From Artemisia argyi (lineage: Eukaryota > Streptophyta > Magnoliopsida > Asterales > Asteraceae): 64,000 bases of DNA. This document shows positions 44,308-54,980 of the stretch, in pieces. Below the pieces are notes generated by a model. That model had not been told where the DNA came from and did no database searches. It worked only from the letters and a program-made list of their open reading frames with translations. Position 1 is the first letter of the stretch. Every line of letters starts with the position of its first letter. The position numbers and the translations under genes are program-made. The DNA is taken from assembly GCA_030686995.1 (NCBI GenBank), contig CM060704.1, forward strand, positions 172,791,718-172,855,717, read 5' to 3'.

Positions 44308-45029
44308 AGAGTAACAACTTGATTAATATTATCGGTTTAAAGATTGGAGTCTTCTCCTTTCTTTTTTGCTTACCTGCTTGAGATCGGGTTTAAGCGTTTC
44401 ATATTTCTGGCCTGCTTGAGATCAGGCTCAACATGTTCCTGTATTAACCTGCTTGAGATCAGGCTCAACATGTTCCTGTATTAACCTGCTTGAGAGGAGG
44501 TTGTTGTTATTTTTGCTGCTGATTTATATCAGTTTGCATTTACCCATGGTTGTCTGATTTTATTCAGATTGTGATGTTGGTTGTACACCTGCTTGAGATC
44601 AGGTTGTACGTGTTTCTTGTTGTTTATGTCATTTGCAGCTGGGATGATTATTGCTGATTATGATCAGCGTGGTACTTTGGCTCAGTCCTTTTGATTCTAA
44701 AGCTGTTTTGGCTTTTGCTTCCTGATTGAAATCAGGTTGTAATGTTTCTTTTCTCTACCTGCTTGAGAGCAGGCTGCTGGTTCCAGGTTTTGTCCCTGGT
44801 TATAAAAGAATTCTTTATATTATTTTTTGTGTGTTCCTTTCCTTCAACATGTCATTGCCTTGGTTTTGTAAGATCTAAAATTATTTCCAGTATTGTTGAA
44901 GCAAAGAAAATCTCTTATGAAAATCCAACTGCAGTTTTTTAACCAAAACCTTGAGAAGTTTCTCAGCATAACAAGCTGTTTTTCAAAATGGGTAGTTTGG
45001 TGTTTTTCCAGGCTAAGATTAAGGGGGGA
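44308..45029 (+). repeat. 3' internal segment of LTR element, left copy
   Basis: Direct repeat of 48783-49504 with only a few substitutions by eye (for example near 44530, 44630 and 44750). It starts abruptly 103 bp after exon 1. Confidence 0.8.
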
Positions 45030-45666
45030 TGTTCAAATATAATCTTATGCCTGGATATTTTACAAGGACTAATGTTGTCACTTTCTATATTTCAGATATA
45101 CTGTCCTTGAAGTTTAAGCCATGTTTGGAGAAGTTGGAATGATGAAGGACTAGTTGTGCCATTATCGGATTAAGGATAGAACCGTTGGGATGAGGAACTT
45201 ATATACGCGTTTATCATTCTGGATAAAGCATGCTTGTTGCACTCTCTCCCTCTCTCTACACAATGTAACGCTCCACCTCTCTCTCTTCCAACGGCTACTC
45301 ACACAGCCGTTATACCACATCCACCAAAAGGCTGCTTCTCTTCTTATTTATTAAAAAGTTGTTATCAGCTTCATTTGATTGATTCTTCATTGTAATAGAA
45401 CTAATATCAATGTAGATATTATGGGTACGACAGTGTAGCTGGAGTACCCGTGGTTGTTCCTAGGTTGTTTCCCTGATTAAGATCAGGTTACGTTATCTCT
45501 TGGTTGCTAATCTGCTTGAGATCAGATTGAGCTATTATCATTGCTAACTGGTGGTTTCCTCTTCACTTGATTGAGATCAAGTTATTATTACTGGTTGAGA
45601 ACAGTTGGGTTGTAATCGTTCAGCTAGTCTTCATTAATAAAATCATTTGGTTCATGTTTTTCTACA
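45030..45666 (+). repeat. LTR (left/middle copy), 637 bp
   Basis: It begins TGTTCAAATATAATC and ends TTCTACA, next to the primer-binding site. It is 27 bp longer than the right LTR because of one indel near 45148-45174 flanked by AAGGA. A TATA-like CTTATATAC lies near 45199. Confidence 0.85.
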
Positions 45667-45679
45667 TGGTATCAGAGCC
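45667..45679 (+). promoter_or_regulatory. Primer-binding site (initiator tRNA-Met)
   Basis: TGGTATCAGAGCC directly abuts the LTR end and is the standard complement of plant initiator tRNA-Met used by copia elements. Confidence 0.9.
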
Positions 45680-47194
45680 AGGTTACTAATCTTGCTCTGA
45701 ATATTGTTTTCAAAAATTAGGGTTTCGAAAATTTTTTTTGGGGGGTTTTCAAATTGGATTGATTTTTCTTAAAAACGTTTGTTAATTAAAAGATTGTGTG
45801 AAGCAACGTTTTTCAAAATTATTAGAGTTTGATATCTTTTGGGCCTTCGATCTTTAAAGGGTCCTGGTGATTGATTAAGTGAGGTTAATCAATATTTCTG
45901 TTGGTTGTTATACGTTTGGGAGTGGTCCCTTGTATTTGCCCCAATTTTGAAAATTGGGTTGGAGGTTCTTGGTTCTGGAAAATTGATCAATTGGTGGGTT
46001 GTTTTTCTTGGCTTTGTGAGTCAAGAGCATTTGCCCTTGCTGATTCCGCTGCTTCTTGGATTTACGCGTGCACTGTAACACCTCTCTCACCTTTTATTTC
46101 CTTGCATTTAGTTTATCCTGTTTAGATTGATGGGGAGTAGGATATGAGAGATTGTTGATGTTGTTGTTTGGTGTTAGTTATCTCGTTCTTTTTTGCTTGA
46201 TTATCTGCTTGTGTTAGTATTAGTTTTGTTTGGTGCTGTGATTGCCGGTTTTGTCTTGCTTTCTGTTTCCTTTTGGCTGTTCTGTTGTTCTTCCTTTAGC
46301 CTTGTTTGTGTGTTGTCTACCCTCTTTGTTGTTTGGTTGTGTGTTCTGCCTTTGACCTACCACTTTTGTGGCAAGGAATCCTAGGAACTACGTTCTTCTC
46401 TCCTCTTGAGTGCTTGATTGTTATTTATTTTCTGTTTTTGGCTTTCTTTGGTTGTTACTATATGCTTGGTTTACCCACATAGGGTGCGCTTCGTATGTTT
46501 TTTTCTTCTGCTGTCACAACCCACTCCTACAGGGTGTGTCGTTGCTGACTTCGTTGCATATATAGGCTATACTTGTATGCTTTTTTCTGCGCTTAAAAGC
46601 CTTTTTGCACACGGTTTCTTTTCTGCACAAAAAGGGGTATATTAGTGCTGATTTTTCAGCATGTTTCAAGGTATATTGTTGCTGTTTTTTCTGCTTGTTT
46701 CAAAGTGTTTGGCTGCTGTTTTTTCAGCGTGTATTATGGGCATGTTGTTTGCTGTTTTTTCAGCCCAAATGGGGTATTTTGCTGCTGATTTCTCAGCAGC
46801 AGGAGGGGTGTTTGTCTTGTTTTTGCAGCCCCAAAAGGGGGTGTAATAGGGGTTTAAAGCTTGGGGTGGCTGCTAGAACACCATGCTGGTATTTACTCAG
46901 CATATTTGTGGACTGTTACGTGGTCTTGTGGAACTTGGGGATTGATGACCCCTTGCTACGTGGTCTTGTGGTTCTTGGGGATTGGTGACCCCTTGCCCAC
47001 GTTGCTCGCTGTGTTGTCTTCGCATGACTTTGGTTAAGTTGGTGGTGTTCTTCGGTCCTTAGATATATCTGAGGCTGTTTGTTGCAACAGTTGTGTTGTG
47101 TGATTGGTTGAAAGAGAATTTGTATTCTCGTTGCTGTGGAAGTTGTTAAGGAAAAGAGTTCCAAGTTGATTGAACTCTTGTTGTATGATGACTC

Positions 47195-47228
<34 letters not shown>

Positions 47229-48782
47229 TTTTGAAATGGCTTGTCTCTGAGGAGATGTATTCTCATGTTGTTGATCATGGAATTATCTTTTTATACCTAT
47301 TGACAATTGTTTTTCAAGAATGTGATGTCACCGCTCAAGTGTGTTATTATTTCAAGTCTTGGAGTCAATAAAGTTTGTTTTCAATCTTGGAGTCAAATTT
47401 TTCAAAATTTTCTGTTGTTCAAAACAAGTTTTTTTTTAGTCACCTAGTTATGTGTGGTGTATTAACTCCAAGATTGAAGGGAGGATTGGTTGACTTTCGC
47501 ATCCGAACTCTCATCTTAGGGATGCTCTTTAAAGTACTCTGGTACTTGGAGGGATTTCCAAGGTAAGGAGTCCATATTCATGGTGCCAAAATATTTCTCT
47601 TGAAGACTTTGCTGATGCATACTGGGCAAAGTGTGGTTTGAAAACAATCTGCTGGGTTGTTGTTGGTTCAGCTGTACCCTTATACTTGATTAAAATCAAG
47701 TGTGATGTTGGTTTACACAACACTGTTGAAGAACAGTTTGGTTTGGTGTTGGTTCAGTTGTTTTTCCTTTACTTGATTGAAATCAAGTATGTTTCTGTTT
47801 GAGAACAGATTGGTTATGTTACTATTGTTTTTGTGTTTGCTTCTACTTGATTAAAATCAAGTGTGGAGCTGGTATATACAAACTGTTTAAGAACAGTTGC
47901 TTCAAGTTGTTCAAATGGGCATTCATGCCTTCACGGCAGCCATTCTTTGTCTTCAGTTATTATGGGCATTCTTAGTCTTTTTTGACTGCCCCTCTGTTTC
48001 TGATAAGACCTTGTGTTCTTTGTTGTGCATCTGATTAAGATCAGATTGCAGCTGTGACTGTTGTTGTTCTTGATTGAGATCAAGCATTTGGCTATTGGTT
48101 ACTGGATACTGTTTGAGAACAGTTATCTCTTGTGGTTAAGGAAAGGGTTACATTTTACCAGGTGCCCATGCTCTCTCTTGGAACATTTGCTGATGCTAAA
48201 TGGGTAAAATTGGTCTATTTTTGGAAATTCTGTTTCTGAATCAAATGGTGTTTTCGTATAATTGAAAAACGCCCTATCCCTGGGTCTTGCAAATAGAGGT
48301 GCCCCGTTTTTTATGCCGGTAAATTTTACGAGGCGACAAAATTGGATGGTATCTCTTGTTGAACACAATAAAGTGATAACTTGATTATTGTTGTTCGTAT
48401 GGTGTTCTTTGCAGGAAAAAGAAAAAAAAAGATATTATCGAGACCTGGGTTATATTAATTTCTATTCAAAACAGAATTATTATAACTTGGTGTATGGTGA
48501 TGATTGGTTGTTACTAGCTGGTGTTTTTCGGTCCAAAGTTATCTGCAGAGGCTGATTATGGCCTTTGCAACATTTGGATGTTTTGGGTCTTAAAGCTTTT
48601 GCTTTACAAGATAGTAGACTGGGATCCTTTATACCGGTCAAACTTTTGGTAGAAAGGCTGCAATTAAAATTGCAGCTAAATCTGCTCATGAAAGTGGTTT
48701 ACACTTGATGTTATCGGTCTTTTATTCTTTGATTGAGATCAAGTGATTGATCAATCTGTTTGAGAACAGATTTGGTCCCTCC
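45680..48782 (+). other. Non-coding interior of LTR element
   Basis: No gag, protease, integrase or RT motif in any frame. Contains short GCTG-T(n)-CAGC dyads (46630-46800), a roughly 31-bp poly-A run (47193-47223) and many 5-8-bp hairpins between 47680 and 48780. Confidence 0.65.
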
Positions 48783-49504
48783 TGAGTAACAACTTGATTA
48801 ATATTATCGGTTTAAAGATTGGAGTCTTCTCCTTTCTTTTTTGCTTACCTGCTTGAGATCGGGTTTAAGCGTTTCATATTTCTGGCCTGCTTGAGATCAG
48901 GCTCAACATGTTCCTGTATTAACCTGCTTGAGATCAGGCTCAACATGTTCCTGTATTAACCTGCTTGAGAGGAGGTTGTTGTTATTTTTGCTGCTGATTT
49001 ATATCGGTTTGCATTTACCCATGGTTGTCTGATTTTATTCAGATTGTGATGTTGGTTGTACACCTGCTTGAGATCAGGTTGTACGTGTTTCTTGTTGTTT
49101 ATGTCGTTTGCAGCTGGGATGATTATTGCTGATTATGATCAGCGTGGTACTTTGGCTCAGTCCTTTTGATTCTAAAGCTGTTTTGGCTTTTGCTTCCTGA
49201 TTGAAATCAGGTTGTAATGTTTCGTTTCTCTACCTGCTTGAGAGCAGGCTGCTGGTTCCAGGTTTTGTCCCTGGTTATAAAAGAATTCTTTATATTATTT
49301 TTTGTGTGTTCCTTTTCTTCAACATGTCATTGCCTTGGTTTTGTAAGATCTAAAATTATTTCCAGTATTGTTGAAGCAAAGAAAATCTCTTATGAAAATC
49401 CAACTGCAGTTTTTTAACCAAAACCTTGAGAAGTTTCTCAGCATAACAAGCTGTTTTTCAAAATGGGTAGTTTGGTGTTTTTCCAGGCTAAGATTAAGGG
49501 GGGA

Positions 49505-50114
49505 TGTTGAAATATAATCTTATGCCTGGATATTTTACAAGGACTAATGTTGTCACTTTCTATATTTCAGATATACTGTCCTTGAAGTTTAAGCCATGTT
49601 TGGAGAAGTTGGAATGATGAAGGATAGAACCGTTGGGATGAGGAACTTATATACGCGTTTATCATTCTGGATAAAGCATGCTTGCTGCACTCTCTCCCTC
49701 TCTCTACACAATGTAACGCTCCACCTCTCTCTCTTCCAACGGCTACTCACATAGCCGTTATACCACATCCACCAAAAGGCTGCTTCTCTTCTTATTTATT
49801 AAAAAGCTGTTATCAGCCTCATTTGATTGATTCTTCATTGTAATAGAACTAATATCAATGTAGATATTAGGGGTACGACAGTGTAGCTGGAGTACCCGTG
49901 GTTGTTCCTAGGTTGTTTCCCTGATTAAGATCAGGTTACGTTATCTCTTGGTTGCTAATCTGCTTGAGATCAGATTGAGCTATTATCATTGCTAACTGGT
50001 GGTTTCCTCTTCACTTGATTGAGATCAAGTTATTATTACTGGTTGAGAACAGTTGGGTTGTAATCGTTCAGCTAGTCTTCATTAATAAAATCATTTGGTT
50101 CATGTTTTTCTACA
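49505..50114 (+). repeat. LTR (right copy), 610 bp
   Basis: Begins TGTTGAAATATAATC and ends TTCTACA. About six substitutions and one 27-bp indel separate it from 45030-45666, so the arrangement is young. No target duplication could be matched because the left end is truncated. Confidence 0.85.
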
Positions 50115-50309
50115 TATCAATTATCTTTAACCAACTTTTTATGAAAATTACCCAACCAACCCAGCCTATTTGTTATTCTTTCACTATCTATGCTGAAAGG
50201 GTTGTCCATGGCATCTCTTATGATTATGTTAGTATGTCATTACCTCATTTATGGTTTTATGTGTTATAGATCTGAAAATTAATTGTGTATCGGGTTCTTT
50301 AACATACAG

Positions 50310-51411
50310 GCATGAAGCTAAACTCGTTCAAAAGATTGTTGAAGAGATATCATTAGAGTTACGTTGTATTAATTGGGGTGTTGATGAAAACTTGATAGGC
50401 ATAAAGACCCGGATAAACGGTGTTGTTTCATCCTTAGAATTAGGTGTTGATGATGTTCGCATGATAGGGATCAAGGGGATGGGAGGTGCGGGCAAGACAA
50501 CTTTGGCCAGAGCTATTTATGAACATATATCCTATCAGTTCGAAGGTTGTAGCTTTGTTGAAAATGTCAGGGAAAAATCAACACCGTCTATGTCTGGTTT
50601 GAACTTATTACAAAAACAAGTACTTTCAGATGTTTTATCGGATCAAGGCATCAGCGTAAGTGGTGTTCTTGAGGGGAAAAGCATGCTGAAAAAGAAGATG
50701 TGTGGAAGAAAGGTTCTTATTGTTCTAGACGATGTTGATAAGATAGAACAACTTATGGCGTTAGCCGGTGACCGTAGTTGGTTTAAGCCGGGAAGTAGAA
50801 TTATTATAACAACTAGGGATGCACAGGTGCTAATAGCACACAAAGTGAACCTGATTCGTGATGTACATTTGTTAGATGATAAGGAAGCAATGCGTCTCTT
50901 TAGAAGGCATGCATTTGGGAGAGAGATTCCAGTTGAAGGGTACAAAGAGCTATCGGAACAAGTTGTACGTTACGCTGCTGGTCTTCCCCTAACGATCAAA
51001 GTTTTAGGTTCGTTTCTATGTGGCAAAGATGATCTTGACTAGAAAGATGCGTTAGAAAGACTAGAAACAATTCCATTGAATGAAACTATGAAAGTTTTGG
51101 AGTTAAGCTATATCGATCTAGAGGAGGATTACATGGAAATATTCCTGGATGTTGCATGCATACTTAAAGGTTGGCCGAAAGACTATGCAATCATAGTGCT
51201 TGAAAGCTGTGGATTTCGTGCTCGAATTGGTTTAAGGGTTCTTGAACTGAAATCTCTTATAACTACTTCTGAAGGTGGGTACTTGGGTATGCACGACCAT
51301 ATAGAAGAAATGGGCAAGAATATTGTCCGTCGACGGAACCCCAATAACCCTGAAACGCATAGCCGGTTATGGATTAAGGAGGAAATTGTAGATATATTGG
51401 CCAATAACAAG
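50310..51411 (+). CDS. TNL exon 2: NB-ARC domain, with in-frame TAG
   Basis: The exon starts after a TACAG acceptor, in phase with exon 1 (N-G-H-E-A-K), and ends at AACAAG|GTAAGT. Motifs in order: P-loop GMGGAGKTTLA, RNBS-A-like FVENVRE, kinase-2 VLIVLDDVD, RNBS-B GSRIIITTRD, GLPL box AAGLPLTIKVLGS, ARC2 segment IFLDVACILKGW and MHD motif LGMHDHIEEMGKNIVR. All the motifs are intact. A TAG at 51040-51042 interrupts the frame between GLPL and ARC2. Confidence 0.88.
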
Positions 51412-52603
51412 GTAAGTACCAACTTCGGATACTTTGCTTTTCTAAAAGTACAATTAGTCATCGTACAAAAATAAAATTTTGATAACAAGCCATTTAACAC
51501 CTAGTTAAATACAGTGTAGTGCTAAAAATTAATGGGCCTTTGAGTTTATGTAACCTTCCATCTAATCAATCATGTACATAAATTTACGTTATAAGCTTGT
51601 TTTGTTAAAACACATTAAACATTATTATCATCATCAACAATGAAACAGAAATGTAAAGCATTGAATGAATGTGATTAAAAACGACAATAATGGTTTTGAC
51701 TAATAACGTATAATAGGGTAGGACTATATAGGAAGGGTTTTATTTTTTTTTTGCGCAAAAGGTGAACTATATTAATATCAAAATCACTTTACATCATGAA
51801 AATAAGAAAATTGACATTGGGCATTTCCCAAGCCAAGATACAAACTAAATCGAAACAAGACGTTCTAACTACCCGATATCTCATAAAACTATCCATATGT
51901 CTGATAACTCTGTTCACAGACATCAGCAAACAGAGTATCACTTTGTTCATTCTTTTACCATTCCTTTCACAAACTAAAATCACCTTTAATAAGCACCTAC
52001 CATCTAGCTACATTTCCATTCTCCCTTCCACCAAGATCACTCTTCCTGCCACCACAGTAACCTAGGTAGAAGAGGAGAATGGCATCACTAGGCACCCATA
52101 ACCCATCCATGGGGGGCTCTGCCAAACAACCTACATTTCCCTCTCAATGGAAGGCTTCAGTTGTTTGGGAACACACTCCCTCCATGATGACCAACCATTA
52201 CCTCCTATGATGATGTATTGAGTGGACCGAGAAGGTTCATCTTTCACGCATCTCTATTCCACTCATCATACAACATCCTCTAAGACCATTTACCCTTCAC
52301 ATTGGGGACCCTACTTTATGGTACATTCTAACTGAATTAGACCTCCTACATTGCCAAACATAGCCTACCAAGTTCCCTCCCAAGGCCAAACTAGGAAAAG
52401 CATATGTAGCAGATGTAGGTACACTCACACCAGTTTGAACTCCAAGGTACAAGGTATCACACCAATGTAATGGCCTGTAATCATAATAGCATCAACTTTT
52501 TATACTGATGTTGTTGTTGTTGTCACATCCAAACACCCCTTTATTCAGTATCTCATAGACATTATCAAACTGCTAGTACCAAACACCCCTTTATTCATTC
52601 AGT

Positions 52604-53833
52604 TTAGCCCATTGTCATTTCAACCATCCAACTTTTAGCCACTTTCTCCACATTAACTGTCTTTTTCACTTTGAGACCAAGAAGTTGCAGCCTTATATTA
52701 TCAGTAATTATTTTCACCACCACCTCAGAGCATTGTTTCTCCCCTGTGAATAATCTTGAATTTCTTTCTTTCCAAATGTAGTAGACTGTGGTTGCCAGTA
52801 TGATTCTTTTAAGCACACTGCTAATTGAATTGTTGCAAGGGCAGTTAACATAATATTCAATCACATCTTCCCAATCAGTAGGCATAATATTGTCCTCCAT
52901 CTTTCTTCTCATTTCCTCCCATATACTTTTAGAAAACTCACATTCAAAAAACAGATGTTTATGAGAGTCATTAGTCTTCTCACATAATGAACACTTCATA
53001 TCATTATTACTGTTCCACATCATAATTCTGTCTTGTGTTTGTAATCTTCCTCTTACTGCCATCCAGAGAACAAAAGCAAATCTTGGATTATTTTGAGAAA
53101 ACCAGACCACATTATGCCATGGAACTTCCTCATTCTGCAGGCACAATTTCTCCCAGACTTGCTTAGTTGAGAAATCCACAAGGTTACCATTTAGATCCTT
53201 CCATTTTGTTTGATCAGTGGAATGCTCATCTAATACAGGAATATGGATATCATTAAGTATAGGAAACATATCTAACCACTCCTCAGGCCAATTCCACTCT
53301 CCACCATTCACCATCTCATTCACAGTCATATTATCATGAAATCTTGCATCATTTATATCTCTTCTAGATATTAAGTTGCTTAACACACCCATGTTGCACC
53401 ACTGATCATGCCATAGATTTGTACCTTTACCATTTCCCAATATCTTCCAAACACTACTTCTCACTTTGTCTATAAGGTCTAAAATAGATTTCCACATCCA
53501 ACTGTCATTATTCTCTTTTTGAATTTCCCAAATATTTCTACCTTTCAATTTGAACATGTTAACCCATTTTACCCATAAAGAATTTTTATCAGCAGCAATA
53601 CACCATAAATTTTTGGTTAGTAAAGCTTCATTCCATGTGTCTAGTTTCCTCAATCCCAGCCCACCTTGACTTTTTAGGGTACAAACCGTTTTCCAGGCCA
53701 CCTTAGCTTGCACTTTATTCAATTCACCTTTACTCCATAAGAAGCCTTTTAGCACTCTATCAATATCATATATTACAGACTTAGGTAACAAGAAAACTGC
53801 AGCCCAGTATACATGCATTGAAGCCAGATGCAA
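52604..53833 (-). pseudogene. LINE RT C-terminal region with zf-RVT domain
   Basis: The open frame has about 409 codons. It contains IDRVLKGFLWSKGE, KVAWKTVC and GGLGLRKLDTWNEALLTKNLW (a stretch typical of plant LINE proteins), then RFAFVLWMAVRGRLQTQDRI, CSLCEKTNDSHKHLFFECEFSKSIWE (zf-RVT, Cys/His) and YYIWKERNSRLF. It is a fragment: the polymerase core lies upstream in another frame. Confidence 0.8.
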
Positions 53834-54062
53834 TTAACTGCAACCTTCCTGCATATGATAAGTATATGTTCTTCCAATCATTCACCCTATTTTTAACTTT
53901 ATCAATAAGCTGTTTGCACTCCTTGGCACCAATTCTTTTGGTAATAAGTGGAACACCCAAATATTTCACAGGAAGTTTACCTATACTGAATGGTAATATC
54001 TCGAGAATTTTACTCATATCCTCGTTACCTACATTGCCAAAGAAAGCAGTGCTTTTATTCAT
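53781..54062 (-). pseudogene. LINE RT fragment upstream of frameshift
   Basis: KSTAFFGNV, LPFSIGKLPVKYLGVPL and DKVKNRVNDWKN...YAGRLQLI are the typical thumb-region motifs of plant L1-type RT. The frame ends at 53781, just after it overlaps the next LINE frame. Confidence 0.75.
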
Positions 54063-54499
54063 GTTTAGCAGGAAGCTTTGCTAAATTCCAGGAGAATATT
54101 CTTAATGACAGTGATAGAGTTGATATCAGCATGACATAGTACAAGTCATCAGCAAAGCATAAGTGGGTTAACTTTAGGAAGATAAAAGCAAGAAAGAATT
54201 CAAATTTTGAAAAAACATGTTATGGAGTGAGGGGTGGTAATTTGGTAAATAATCCTTTCCTATAACGACTCTCTATTCTCTTTCATTATTTCTTTATTTC
54301 AAACAACAACAACATCATCATCTTCGGTCCTAATAATAGAAAAACAAGTCTAAACATTTAATAGAAAAAACAAAAATACCCAAATTTTATAAAAATTAGT
54401 AACCCTAACCCTAAACATTTCATTTCAATTCGAGAAATTAACTTCACATTTTGTTTTGTAATGAAACAAATCTTATGGTCACTGCTATTTGAATTACAG

Positions 54500-54871
54500 G
54501 GTACCCAATCAACAAAATGTCTAACACTCCATTCAAATGGATTGAATTTTGAAATGTTAATGAACGGTCTCGCAAACATGAAGGAACTTAGATATCTTCA
54601 CTTGTATGCCCCAGAAGCTATCAGCTGGAACTTTGATGAAGACAGTGAAGACGAAGTTAGCAAGTGGAACTCTGATGAAGACAGTGAAGATGAAGTTAGC
54701 AAATGGAACTTTGATGAAGATAGTCTACACCTTCCAAACGCCTTACGATTTCTGAGATGGTTTGGTTATCCTTTTTCAAGTTTACCAAAAACTTTTCAGG
54801 CAAATAATCTTGTTGGACTTGAAATGGAGGTCAACAAAATGGTTCAACTTTGGAAAGATGGAGAAGAAAAG
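54500..54871 (+). CDS. TNL exon 3: start of LRR region
   Basis: 124 codons in phase 0, from a TTACAG acceptor to a GAAAAG|GTAGAA donor. Motifs: LMNGLANMKELRYLHL, LPNALRFLRWFGYPFSSLPKTFQANNLVGLEM and VQLWKDGEEK, the conserved linker and first LRRs of TNLs. An acidic segment WNxDEDSEDEVSK is tandemly duplicated (39-bp unit) here but single in the downstream copy. Confidence 0.88.
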
Positions 54872-54980
54872 GTAGAATCATGGTTGATTCAATAATTGGT
54901 AGTTTATCTTTCCCTCTTTTGGTAGTCATTACACCAATTAACATTTATCTTTCCATTTTTTTGTTGCTTAACTATGACAG

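Larger units (their letters stand above)
44308..50114 (+). mobile_element. Non-coding LTR retrotransposon arrangement (LARD-like) in TNL intron 1
   Basis: LTRs lie at 45030-45666 and 49505-50114 (TGTT...CTACA). A tRNA-iMet primer-binding site, TGGTATCAGAGCC, starts at 45667. A purine tract (AAGATTAAGGGGGGA) ends just before each LTR. The 722 bp before the right LTR (48783-49504) also precede the left LTR (44308-45029). So the left edge is the 3' internal end of another unit that shares the middle LTR: a truncated tandem arrangement, probably from LTR recombination. No gag or pol is visible in the 3.8-kb interior, as in LARD elements. Small hairpins with a recurring TGAG-type loop fill the sequence. 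Confidence 0.8.
51742..54175 (-). mobile_element. 5'-truncated L1-type LINE in TNL intron 2, antisense
   Basis: On the minus strand there is reverse-transcriptase sequence (THLCFADDL near 54141-54172), the RT C-terminal part, a zf-RVT domain, a stop at 52604 and about 850 bp of 3' untranslated sequence. It ends in a poly-A tail, seen as poly-T near 51742-51754. The endonuclease and most of the RT are missing, and at least two frame changes are present. I could not match a target duplication. Confidence 0.8.

Noticed and set aside
44308..45666. A single 1.36-kb LTR starting at 44308
   Set aside because: The repeat is that long, but a purine tract followed by TGTT lies in its middle in both copies, so the true LTR starts at 45030 and 49505.
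45901..47278. Several hydrophobic ORFs inside the intron 1 element
   Set aside because: They overlap each other on both strands in T-rich non-coding sequence and lack gag or pol motifs.
50643..50945. Minus-strand 100-codon ORF
   Set aside because: Shadow of the NB-ARC exon.
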